Assembly: GCF_024347575.1 (NCBI RefSeq)
Contig: NZ_AP025504.1
Coordinates: 806,001 to 870,000, forward strand
Source: Vibrio pelagius
GTDB taxonomy: Bacteria > Pseudomonadota > Gammaproteobacteria > Enterobacterales > Vibrionaceae
DNA: 64,000 nucleotides
Direction of reading: 5' to 3'
The position numbers and the translations under genes are program-made. A model generated the notes under the pieces. That model searched no databases. It was not told the DNA's origin and worked only from the letters and a program-made list of their open reading frames with translations. This document shows positions 45,501-52,820 of the stretch, one piece after another. The first letter of the stretch is position 1. Each line of letters starts with the position of its first letter.

Positions 45501-47616
45501 TGAATATATTGACAAATGTGGCGAGGACAATGAAATACAATGGATTTATGATTACTTGCTGAGAAAGAGTAACTCTGTCATGCCTACATCTGTATTATCT
45601 TCTGTAGCCACAGGCTTCCCTAATAAAGTAGGAAAAGCAGCATTTCCTTTACTGAAAACCGCTAATTTATACCATTTAGATTTGATTCGAAAGACTCAGG
45701 AAAGGGGCGGAAATGAATTTCATTTCTTTGGCTTTGACAGAGATCCAATGTCGGAAATCTACATAGAAGAGAGGAGACAAGCTGCACTTAGACCATGGAG
45801 ATGCGAGTCATTAGAAAACCTATTAATAAGGTTTCAATTCGTAAATGAGCTTAGGGATGACGCCTTAAAAATTGTCGATGAATTGAAAGCTGAAGCGGTT
45901 GACCGCAATAAAAATATTCTTCGGTATATGTTACACCGAGTTGATACAAGGACTTGGGAGGCTGTTGAGGATAAGGATAATAATCGAATATTGCTTCAAA
46001 GCTCGTCTGAACTTCCGGCTGATTTAAAGCAAGATCAACAAGAATTTAATGAAAAAAATGCAATTGATAGCATTGTAATTAGTTTAAATTTATGGGGACG
46101 AAAGCTATTCGAAGATAAATTACTAGAAGAAAAATATTTCTCTTCATATCAAGATGCATTAATAGCAGCAAAAGAATTACTCAATTCCCTCCAAAAAGGT
46201 GAAATACACAACTTTGCCGATATGGCTGTAGGTACAATAACAACCGTTGCTGCCGTTTGTGTCCGTGATGTTCTTTTAAACTTGAGCGATGAAGATAAAG
46301 AGTGGTGCCTAGGAGTTATCCTAGAGTCAATATTTATGCACGCAGATAATATGAATGGAACAACAGCACATGATAAAACTGATCATTATGGCTCTGGAGC
46401 GTGTGCATTTGTCTTACCTAAGTTATTTGATTTAGAGCTAGATTCAGAACAAGAAAAGTATTTGAAGTTTGCTTTGGCTACAGCGTTAACACATGAGAAC
46501 ATTAATGTTAGTGCTTATGCAGCTAAGGGCGTAAGGGAATTTCTTTGGTCAAGGGATGCTCAATTAGCATCCCGTTGTATAGGTGGAATAGTTGAGTACG
46601 CAAGATTCAGAAAAGAAGATAGTGTGGTACGTAGGTTCTATCATTTACAAGGTGCTGAGTTGCAAGCCGCTCACGAAAACTGGAATACTCTTATAACAAT
46701 ATTTCGCAATGAATTAATTGATGGGAAGTTTAAGCTTTCGGTTAACGATATTTCTTTGGAAAGCCACTGTTCATGGTTTTTTCATTTACCAATGTTAATG
46801 GTTCCATATTGTCCTACGGATGATGATCAGATCCAGTTGGTTAACAAGTTAGTGAATTTTGTATTTGATACTGAAAATCAAAATCATCGTTTAAGTGGTG
46901 ATGAAAAAATAAATCATGACATAATAAAACAGATCCAGGATTGTCTTTCTGAACATATTATTTTTTCAAGAAATAATAATTACATGCCCTTTAAGGAACT
47001 ATTGGTATTGGGCTGTTCAAAAGCCCCTAGTTTTATTTATTCGTTAACACTCTCATATAATGTAGTAGTAGAAAAAGAAGATGATTATGACGCTGTCTGG
47101 TCACTTTGGAGTTTGTTAGCACCAGAGGCACATAAGATAGCCATGAATGATGTCAATGATCGTTATGTAGGGTTACAGAATGATTTAAATCAGCTATTAC
47201 GTGGACTAATGCATGCGGATACTCCTTGGCAAGGTCATCCTAATGAAGAACGTGACATGAAAACTGGGGCACACTATTTATTGGGATTTGCCAACCAATC
47301 TGCGGGTAATAGCCACGTTTTTGAAGCTTTAGCATCTTTAATATATCATTTTCATGGCGTGTTCTTTGATAAAGGCATTCATTTGTTAGCTTCAAAATTC
47401 TCTGTGAATTCAGATCTTATAGGTAAGCAAATTAATACTGCTTATTATTTAGAAATGTCGATAGGACGATATCTTCAGATAGAAAATAGAGGTCCATTAA
47501 ATAGAAAAATGTATAACTCATGCCTTGAGCTACTAAATGGAATTGTAGAAACTGGTTCTGCAAGGGCTTATTATCTACGAGAGCACATGATTAGATCGAG
47601 AAAAATACGTGTTTAG
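42502..47616 (+). CDS. Giant STAND NTPase with Cap4/DUF4297-like nuclease domain (Avs-like)
   Basis: The 1704-residue protein is built like anti-phage STAND (Avs) proteins. The N-terminal part (about 10-230) looks like a Cap4/DUF4297 PD-(D/E)XK nuclease: GGGGVNFETRVQA with E22, then D63-D64, a strand, and Q82-I-K84. The central NTPase (about 290-560) has Walker A GTRGVGKS (319-326), Walker B-like ILVIES (382-387) and ATGRD (417-421). The remaining 1100 residues are helical, HEAT/TPR-like, as in target-recognition regions. Walker B has glutamate where aspartate is usual. Base composition is clearly richer in A+T than both flanks, a sign of transfer. It stands alone, with no partner gene. Confidence 0.7.
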   Translation: MSNDVKQQSNPFSTGGGGVNFETRVQAAFVLSLLTKSCVPCLSQSMRAKELKFQNKYDGVNTDDFVLVATDKANNKSQLFAQIKHEITITASADSMFAEVINSAWKDFKSTRFNFENDSIALITGPMPKLDVNNTLPILEWAKYSSNSEDFIKKSKTKGFTSKAKLNKLNIFRSQLTNANDGDEITDDELWLFLRSFQLISFDLDAKYSTVANLLCSLIEYYTDESPSLVFSKLVTCAQEFNQNAGTLTQNNVPEEVKSLFNMASKVNFESDFIKFKERSDHIFEGISNTINGFHIDREEQLAKISELYGVNDFIFVTGTRGVGKSGVVKDFISTKGKDVPVFYLRAEDLDKSHLNDVFTSIGMNSTLGQIEGYFSLLNEKILVIESLEKILELNHQDAFLDLLQYIKNQSGWTIIATGRDYAYQQLTFNYLQPSAIQFDSVNVEGLTTVQVTHVCENIPELTGIISNDSLVELLKVPFFIEIAVRAIGNGAQFKSGDTEVNFRNTVWATVISKEADRKSGMPYKRRTTFINIAKQRAKKMLFGIRANEFDPEVVAKLEEDHLIHRDQKSATISPMHDVLEDWALEEYIDGEYVENSHDLVNFLLTIGNEPAISRAFRLWLYSRLKSDNATDEFVEEILTTDCIESYWKDEAIAAIMQHESPEVFLHSLKSQLLKDDCALLIRFCFILRITCQRPSSLYNDLLAKDEKSGILKSLFLQPYGNGWEALFDFIYEVKHDLSDSMLTQVVEVINEWCGIINIYDDLPKASHKVGLLSLWLLEQVKDSYRDKGRRKKILNALLKVSTAVKDKFDELMEQDVFISKVKPRRLAYVDELTSLALVGINVPMLCKRYPDFVVKLSLHEWLLQKPEDDEFGYGSYGRVDVEESFGLDRERDFFPASGSKGPFKYLLQSKPRLALDFIIKLCNITARKYSESEFSKPHDNEEETIYAYETVVKQVDITLNDGTVVKQYSSPYLWKGYRGQSTLPYLLQCGLMALENWLVEYIDKCGEDNEIQWIYDYLLRKSNSVMPTSVLSSVATGFPNKVGKAAFPLLKTANLYHLDLIRKTQERGGNEFHFFGFDRDPMSEIYIEERRQAALRPWRCESLENLLIRFQFVNELRDDALKIVDELKAEAVDRNKNILRYMLHRVDTRTWEAVEDKDNNRILLQSSSELPADLKQDQQEFNEKNAIDSIVISLNLWGRKLFEDKLLEEKYFSSYQDALIAAKELLNSLQKGEIHNFADMAVGTITTVAAVCVRDVLLNLSDEDKEWCLGVILESIFMHADNMNGTTAHDKTDHYGSGACAFVLPKLFDLELDSEQEKYLKFALATALTHENINVSAYAAKGVREFLWSRDAQLASRCIGGIVEYARFRKEDSVVRRFYHLQGAELQAAHENWNTLITIFRNELIDGKFKLSVNDISLESHCSWFFHLPMLMVPYCPTDDDQIQLVNKLVNFVFDTENQNHRLSGDEKINHDIIKQIQDCLSEHIIFSRNNNYMPFKELLVLGCSKAPSFIYSLTLSYNVVVEKEDDYDAVWSLWSLLAPEAHKIAMNDVNDRYVGLQNDLNQLLRGLMHADTPWQGHPNEERDMKTGAHYLLGFANQSAGNSHVFEALASLIYHFHGVFFDKGIHLLASKFSVNSDLIGKQINTAYYLEMSIGRYLQIENRGPLNRKMYNSCLELLNGIVETGSARAYYLREHMIRSRKIRV

Positions 47617-47826
47617 TTATACTAATTTTCGCTTGCTCAGACTTGATCTTACAGTCATCAAGTGCGTCTTGGTGGCTGTAGGCTGTATCTGAGCCAGAAT
47701 ATTTACAATGTAGGTCTTCGATATTTTTCTCGTCTAACTTAGTAGACATAGGGCAAAGTCCTAACTCATTTTTGTCCAATAGTGAGTTTCAGTTCCAACT
47801 CTTTCACTGCATCCCTAAGTTCACAC
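47617..47826. other. Junction after the STAND gene with a possible gene remnant
   Basis: On the minus strand an open frame from a TTG at 47779 runs to 47591, into the end of the STAND gene. It contains GLCPMSTKLDEKNIEDLHCKY and a second cysteine region, DALDDCKIKSEQ. The spacing of cysteines and the charged text look protein-like, but there is no ribosome site or proper start. It may be the remainder of a small gene cut by the arrival of the STAND gene. Confidence 0.3.
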
Positions 47827-47857
47827 AAACAAAAATAGCCGCTGATTCGCGGCTATT
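47827..47857 (-). terminator. Terminator after the hydroxyacid dehydrogenase gene
   Basis: AATAGCCGC (47834-47842) pairs with GCGGCTATT (47849-47857). The minus strand continues with TTTGTTTG. Confidence 0.8.
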
Positions 47858-47888
47858 ATTAGTTATCTAAACCAAGCTTTTGTGAGTT

Positions 47889-48764
47889 TTACTTCTTAGT
47901 CTCTTCAACCACTGCTTTCATCAATACCGAAGTATCCATGCGACCTTCGCCTTGAGCAGATAGAGCTTTGTAAGCATTATTGGTTTTTTCCGTCAATGGA
48001 AGTTGAATACCTTGGCGCTCAGCTTCATCTAAACAGAAACCTAAATCTTTGATCATCCAATCAATCGCAAAGCCAAAGTCGAATTTGTTTTCCGACATCG
48101 TCACCGCGCGGTTCTCCATCTGCCATGAACCAGCAGCGCCGTTTTTAAGGCAATCAACTAGAGTTTGAATATCCAAGCCTGACTTTTCAGCAAGCACCAA
48201 GCCTTCAGATAGGCCGTTCAATACACCTGCGATACAGATCTGATTAACCATTTTCGCGCGTTGGCCTTGACCTACTTTACCCATCAGAACCGACGATTTC
48301 CCGTAAGCGTCAAATACAGGCTGAAGGTCATTGAATAGCGATTGATCACCACCACACATGATAGTCAACACACCGTTTTCTGCGCCCGCTTGACCGCCTG
48401 AAACTGGTGCATCCATGAAACGAACACCGGCTTTGCTAGCCGCAACTTCAAGCTCTTCCGATAACAGTGCAGACGTCGTAGTGTGGTCAACAAGGATTGC
48501 GTTTGGCTTCATTGCGGCCAATGCGCCCGTTTCGCTGGTTGTCATACTGCGAACGTCATCATCGTTGCCTACACAAACCAACACTACGTCAGCTTCTGCT
48601 ACACACTCCGCCACGCTCTCAGCGGCTTTACCTTGGTATTTATCAGCCCAATCGAGTGCTTTGCTGTGAGTACGGTTAAATACCGTTACTTCGAAACCGG
48701 CTTTAACTAGGTGACCTGCCATTGGGAAACCCATGACACCCAGTCCGATAAAACTTACTTTCAT
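47889..48764 (-). CDS. Beta-hydroxyacid dehydrogenase (3-hydroxyisobutyrate/tartronate semialdehyde reductase family)
   Basis: The 291-residue enzyme has the N-terminal NAD(P) motif FIGLGVMGFPMAGHL and the family motif DAPVSGGQAGAENG. It has the catalytic-lysine region GQGQRAKMVNQICIAG and the C-terminal DWMIKDLGFCLDEAERQG. It reduces or oxidises short hydroxyacids such as tartronate semialdehyde or 3-hydroxyisobutyrate. The ATG at 48764 was chosen because AGGAG stands six bases before it, although the frame is open to 48797. It lies 13 bases after a LysR gene on the same strand. Substrate cannot be fixed by sequence. Confidence 0.9.
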   Translation of the reverse strand: MKVSFIGLGVMGFPMAGHLVKAGFEVTVFNRTHSKALDWADKYQGKAAESVAECVAEADVVLVCVGNDDDVRSMTTSETGALAAMKPNAILVDHTTTSALLSEELEVAASKAGVRFMDAPVSGGQAGAENGVLTIMCGGDQSLFNDLQPVFDAYGKSSVLMGKVGQGQRAKMVNQICIAGVLNGLSEGLVLAEKSGLDIQTLVDCLKNGAAGSWQMENRAVTMSENKFDFGFAIDWMIKDLGFCLDEAERQGIQLPLTEKTNNAYKALSAQGEGRMDTSVLMKAVVEETKK

Positions 48765-48777
48765 TTGTTGCTCCTTT

Positions 48778-49680
48778 TTATGAGGCGGGCGCTTCATGGT
48801 GAAAAGATCGAATGCTCTCGATCAGTGCATCAATCAGTAGCGTCAACGCCTTAGGCTGATATTTTCTCTCTTTGTACACTAAATACGCCTGTCGGTCACC
48901 TCGATGGTATTCAGGTAGGAGTTGAATAAGGTTCATATTAGGTGAGATATGACGAAACGGCAGTGAAGCGACGCCTAAGCCATTCTCAACGGCTTCTGCG
49001 ACTCGATGGATATCATTGACCACAAACTTGGGTTGAATGCTGATATTGCGCTCAAGGGTATCTCCTTTATAAAGCGGAATGTCCGTCACATGGTCAACAC
49101 TGACCCAATCTTGCTCCGCCAACTGTTCTGGTGTGGTAACGGCACCTGTGCGCTCTAGGTATTTCTCGCTAGTAAAAAAGCCGTGCTTAGCTTTAAACAG
49201 GGGACGCGCAACCATCCCTTCTAGGTTGGAGACATTAAAGGTCACGAGCAGATCACGATCCGTTTCCGGGACTAAATGTTGCTGACTCAGGACTAAATCC
49301 AATTGAACCTTTGGATACTGGATCAGAAAATTCTCAATGGTGTTGCTCAGAGAACTGCCATAGAAATTGTGTGGGACGGTCAGCTTGATCTTGCCTTGAA
49401 TCACATCCTTGCCTTTGAGCAGATCCAAAAAGCCGGCTTGCAGCGACTCCATACCACTACTAAGGGATTGAAACGCCGCTTCTCCGTCTTCAGTCGCAAC
49501 CAACTCTCGCCCTTTCTTCTCTAGTAGACGAACCCCAAGTCGCTCCTCTAAAGCAGATAAACGGCGGGACATAGTTGAGACTGGAAGCTGTAGTGAACGC
49601 GAGGCAGACAGCAAAGAGCCTTTCTCTACCACGGCACAAAATAAAAACAGATCATCAATATTTCCATATATGGAATTCAT
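48778..49680 (-). CDS. LysR family transcriptional regulator
   Basis: The protein has the LysR DNA-binding helix-turn-helix (SLLSASRSLQLPVSTMSRRLSALEERLGVRLLEKKGR in parts, about residues 20-56) and a typical effector domain. The start was placed at the ATG at 49680 (300 residues); another ATG in frame is at 49707. It is transcribed with the hydroxyacid dehydrogenase after it and diverges from the small membrane protein gene at 49763. Either may be its target. Confidence 0.88.
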   Translation of the reverse strand: MNSIYGNIDDLFLFCAVVEKGSLLSASRSLQLPVSTMSRRLSALEERLGVRLLEKKGRELVATEDGEAAFQSLSSGMESLQAGFLDLLKGKDVIQGKIKLTVPHNFYGSSLSNTIENFLIQYPKVQLDLVLSQQHLVPETDRDLLVTFNVSNLEGMVARPLFKAKHGFFTSEKYLERTGAVTTPEQLAEQDWVSVDHVTDIPLYKGDTLERNISIQPKFVVNDIHRVAEAVENGLGVASLPFRHISPNMNLIQLLPEYHRGDRQAYLVYKERKYQPKALTLLIDALIESIRSFHHEAPAS

Positions 49681-49762
49681 AGTTCTTTTTATGCCTATTT
49701 TTCTCATTTGTGGATAGGAGTAACCTTAACTCAACGAACAAGAAAAATCATCAGGATCAGAG

Positions 49763-50020
49763 ATGAACAAAAAACTTCACTATGTCACTGCAACACTCTC
49801 TTCATTGGTCATGGCAATACTGATGTCAGGCATTATTTCAGGCGCCAAGATGGGCTTCAGCCACGATTGGCCTCCAGTATGGTTAAACAGCTTTTTGTTG
49901 GCGTGGCCATGTGCACTGGTACTTAGCCTTACGCTACTGCCAAAAGTGAAAAAGCTTGCAGAATGGATATGCAAACCAAGAAAGTCACAATCGTCTCAGG
50001 TAGAGCTATGTGATGAATAG
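49763..50020 (+). CDS. DUF2798 small membrane protein
   Basis: The 85-residue protein has two hydrophobic segments (YVTATLSSLVMAILMSGII and SFLLAWPCALVLSLTLL) and the sequence NSFLLAWPCAL, typical of DUF2798. Function unknown; such proteins sit in the inner membrane and are often regulated by the neighbouring LysR gene. A GGATCAGAG site precedes the ATG. The divergent layout with the LysR regulator suggests control by it. Confidence 0.85.
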   Translation: MNKKLHYVTATLSSLVMAILMSGIISGAKMGFSHDWPPVWLNSFLLAWPCALVLSLTLLPKVKKLAEWICKPRKSQSSQVELCDE

Positions 50021-50116
50021 GGAGGCGATGAATGGTTTTTGAAATGATTAAAGCCAAAAAGCACCGATTTTTTCATCGTTCCGGCGGAACAATGATCAAG
50101 GTAAAATCGCAGACAT

Positions 50117-50145
50117 AAAAAAACCGAGCACATGGCTCGGTTTTT
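50117..50145. terminator. Bidirectional terminator between DUF2798 and YebC genes
   Basis: AAACCGAGC (50121-50129) and GCTCGGTTT (50135-50143) pair around a five-base loop, with A and T runs on either side. Confidence 0.88.
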
Positions 50146-50189
50146 AGTAGAGAAATGACAGCTCAGTGAACGGTCACGACAACGCAGAA

Positions 50190-50906
50190 TTACAGCTCAG
50201 CGTTGTGGTAAACCTGTTGTACGTCATCACAGTCATCTAGAAGGTCTAGGAACTTCTGGAATTTCACTGCATCGTCACCCACTACTGGCGTGTGAGTTTG
50301 AGGTACGAACGTGATCTCTTCAACGTCTAGTGTTAGATCTGGGAAAGCAGCTGTTAGTGCAGTCTTAGTCTTGAAGAACTCTGTTGTTGGAGCGAATACA
50401 GTGATTACGCCATCTTCTAGCTCAACGTCAGTTACGTCTACGTCTTCCATCATCAGCGTTTCTAGGATGATTTCGTCATCTTCGCCTTTGAATTGGAATA
50501 CCGCTTGGTGAGCGAACATGTGAGAAACAGAACCTTCAACACCGATTTTCGCACCAGTCTTAACGAAACATTGGCGAACGTCTTGGAAAGTACGGTTACC
50601 GTTATCTGTTAGACAGTCAACGATTACGCTTGTGCCGCCAGGGCCGAAACCTTCGTAACGAGCTGGTACGTAGTCTTCACCACCACCGCCGTTTGCTTTA
50701 TCGATCGCTTTGTCGATAACGTGTGCAGGTACTTGGTCTTTTTTCGCTTTAGCAATCAGGTGCTTAAGCGATAGGTTCATATCTGGATCTGAACCGCCAT
50801 TCTTCGCACACATGTAAATTTCTTTACCGTACTTGGAATAAACTTTAATTTTTGCGCCTGCTGTTTTCGCCATAGAGGCTTTACGCACTTCAAAACTTCT
50901 TCCCAT
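50190..50906 (-). CDS. YebC/PmpR family protein (YeeN-like)
   Basis: The 238-residue protein matches the YebC family, whose members relieve ribosome stalling or regulate transcription. Conserved segments are [50 protein letters not shown] and the final DDVQQVYHN. The N-terminus [19 protein letters not shown] places it nearer YeeN than YebC. It is a single gene with a terminator shared with the converging DUF2798 gene. Recent work gives YebC-type proteins a role in translating proline stretches; this member's role is not shown. Confidence 0.92.
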   Translation of the reverse strand: MGRSFEVRKASMAKTAGAKIKVYSKYGKEIYMCAKNGGSDPDMNLSLKHLIAKAKKDQVPAHVIDKAIDKANGGGGEDYVPARYEGFGPGGTSVIVDCLTDNGNRTFQDVRQCFVKTGAKIGVEGSVSHMFAHQAVFQFKGEDDEIILETLMMEDVDVTDVELEDGVITVFAPTTEFFKTKTALTAAFPDLTLDVEEITFVPQTHTPVVGDDAVKFQKFLDLLDDCDDVQQVYHNAEL

Positions 50907-51003
50907 CGGGATCTTCTCTCTGATTCAATTAACGGGGCAAATTCTAGCAAAATACCGCATCATTTCAATTCTGCGGCATTGCTGGGGTAAGCGTGGTCTG
51001 CAA

Positions 51004-51213
51004 TTATGCGACACCCATTACCTGTTTGTATTTCTCTACAGACTGCTCAAACCAAGCTTTCTCTTGTGGGTCGGTGAGCTTCATTGCTTCTTCAACAATG
51101 GCTTCAGGGCCACATTTTGCCTGCTTCAATTGCCATACGAGGAATGAAGCTTGCTTATCCAGCTCGATCTTGTTTTTCTCATCGGGTGGAAGAAGGGAAA
51201 GGTTGATAGACAT
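51004..51213 (-). CDS. Small conserved protein (DUF3283-like)
   Basis: The 69-residue acidic protein begins MSINLSLLPPDEKNKIELDKQ and is otherwise helical. I recall this start from the vibrio family DUF3283, but the function is unknown. A TGAGGCTGAAA ribosome site precedes the ATG. It is a single-gene unit between the YebC-family gene and the phenylalanine hydroxylase pair. Confidence 0.65.
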   Translation of the reverse strand: MSINLSLLPPDEKNKIELDKQASFLVWQLKQAKCGPEAIVEEAMKLTDPQEKAWFEQSVEKYKQVMGVA

Positions 51214-51415
51214 TTTCAGCCTCAGTCTGTAGTAAACTTGGCCGAGAAATATAGCATATAGGGGTCGAGTAAAACCAATATTATAAGAATAATTCAGTAA
51301 GAAAGAGGCTCACACAGAGCCCCTAGCTTGCCTATTTAAGCGATGATGGCACTCTCATCACAAATAAATCACAAATCCCCTAAATGCTTGACGTAACTCG
51401 TCAACAATATCGTTG

Positions 51416-51754
51416 TTAGACATCCGGTCTGAACTCATCGCATTTGGCCGCGCAGATAAAATCGTTGTTATGGAGCCCCTTAATCGAGTGACTCCACCAT
51501 GTCACGGTCACTTTGCCCCATTCCAATAATATTGAAGGGTGATGAAACTCTTCTTCAGCCAATTCTGCGACTTGATTGCTGAATGCCCACGCCAGCTTAA
51601 AATTCTTAAAGCGATAGGTTTTCTCCAACTGAGGAATGCCCGCTCTCACGACAATCTCCCAGTCATGCAGCTCTTTTAGTAGAGTCTGTTGCTCTGATTC
51701 ATTCAACGCTTTGGCATCACTGGTACAGGCTTCGCATTTTAATTCATTCAGCAT
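51416..51754 (-). CDS. phhB: Pterin-4a-carbinolamine dehydratase
   Basis: The enzyme regenerates the pterin cofactor of phenylalanine hydroxylase. The 112-residue protein has the family motif [27 protein letters not shown], including the catalytic histidine pair. The ATG at 51754 follows a GGAAG site and overlaps the end of phhA by 11 bases, so the two are coupled. The open frame upstream of it is not needed. Confidence 0.95.
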   Translation of the reverse strand: MLNELKCEACTSDAKALNESEQQTLLKELHDWEIVVRAGIPQLEKTYRFKNFKLAWAFSNQVAELAEEEFHHPSILLEWGKVTVTWWSHSIKGLHNNDFICAAKCDEFRPDV

Positions 51755-52538
51755 GTGTCGCTTCCTTTGGTTCAAAAAGTGGTGGTAACAGCCCAGACTG
51801 ACGAGCTAAATCAGTTTGGGCAATGAGGTCTTGTTGGCTTAACTGAAACAAGTGCGCTAAACCATCAATAACAAAATATTTAGGCTGCATGATGTCTATT
51901 CGATAAGGCGTTCTGAGTACAGTCTGAAGATCGAACGTTTCTCGAATGACGTTTGGCTCTTCCAATGCATACAGTGTTTCTGCTGGCGATGACAGGATCC
52001 CACCACCATAGATTTTAGTTTGTCCTTGCTCTTTCACTAAACCGAACTCAACGGTAAACCAGTATAAGCGAGCAAGATAAGCACGCTGCTTTGGCGTCGC
52101 AGCTTGACCCAAGCGGCCATAGTGTTCGGTGAACGACGCAAAACTGGCATTGGTCAGCATCGCACAGTGACCGAATATTTCATGGAAAAAGTCTGGCTCT
52201 TGCAGATAGTCGAATTCGTCACGGGTTCTTAAAAAGGTCGCGACAGGGAAACGCTTACTGCCAAGCAGTGCAAAGAAGCGGTCGAAATCAATCAAAGCGG
52301 GCACAGGTTCTACCTGCCAACCTGTGGTGGAGGCTAATACTCGATTGATTTCAGGTAGTTGTGGTACTCGGTCTAAAGGCAAATCCAATAAGCGTAACCC
52401 CTGCAAATAGGCGTCACAGGCTCGATTTTGGATCACATTTAGCTGCCTGCTTACCAAGTCATGCCAAATCGCATCTTCTTGGCTGTTCCAATCTACCCAC
52501 CCATCTTGGCTGACAGGTTTAGAATGATAATGAGTCAC
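51744..52538 (-). CDS. phhA: Phenylalanine 4-monooxygenase
   Basis: The enzyme converts phenylalanine to tyrosine using tetrahydrobiopterin-type cofactor, iron and oxygen. The 264-residue bacterial form has the iron ligands His119 and His124 in HEIFGHC and Glu164 in FTVEFGL. The start is a GTG with GGAGG six bases before it. It is coupled to phhB. Upstream, about 90 bases away, is a TyrR/PhhR-type box that it probably shares with the divergent ligase gene. Confidence 0.96.
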   Translation of the reverse strand: MTHYHSKPVSQDGWVDWNSQEDAIWHDLVSRQLNVIQNRACDAYLQGLRLLDLPLDRVPQLPEINRVLASTTGWQVEPVPALIDFDRFFALLGSKRFPVATFLRTRDEFDYLQEPDFFHEIFGHCAMLTNASFASFTEHYGRLGQAATPKQRAYLARLYWFTVEFGLVKEQGQTKIYGGGILSSPAETLYALEEPNVIRETFDLQTVLRTPYRIDIMQPKYFVIDGLAHLFQLSQQDLIAQTDLARQSGLLPPLFEPKEATHAE

Positions 52539-52626
52539 TGCTTCCCTCCAATTGCTTCCCTACTTTAAGCGTATCTGCCCTCCCCTTAACCGCCAGTTTG
52601 CACAGATGGATTGGCAACACGAAAGC

Positions 52627-52644
52627 TGTAACAAATATTTTACA
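52627..52644. promoter_or_regulatory. TyrR/PhhR-type box between phhA and the acetoacetyl-CoA ligase gene
   Basis: TGTAACAAATATTTTACA fits the TyrR pattern TGTAAA-N6-TTTACA with one change. It lies in the 280-base divergent region between phhA and the ligase gene. A second box precedes hpd at 58895. Control by a TyrR homologue in response to aromatic amino acids is likely. Confidence 0.7.
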
Positions 52645-52820
52645 TTAGTTTTAGTTATATGATTTTATTGAACTTTTAAACGAATAACAGTGGGACTAAC
52701 ACCACCTTGGTAACTTAAGGGCTATACAAGTGAGGTGCTAGCGTGTTGATAGCCATTGTTTGACTTTGGAGATCGTCGGTACAAGACTGAATCTATTAAT
52801 TTTTTATCGAAGAGGCGCTC

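Noticed and set aside
42013..47888. STAND gene as part of a prophage or integron
   Set aside because: No integrase, phage gene, attachment-like repeat or cassette site was seen on either side; it is a single-gene insertion as far as the sequence shows.
52613..52628. GG-N10-GC pattern before the ligase gene, a possible sigma-54 promoter
   Set aside because: Only the dinucleotide spacing fits; the surrounding bases do not match the sigma-54 consensus, and it overlaps the TyrR-type box.
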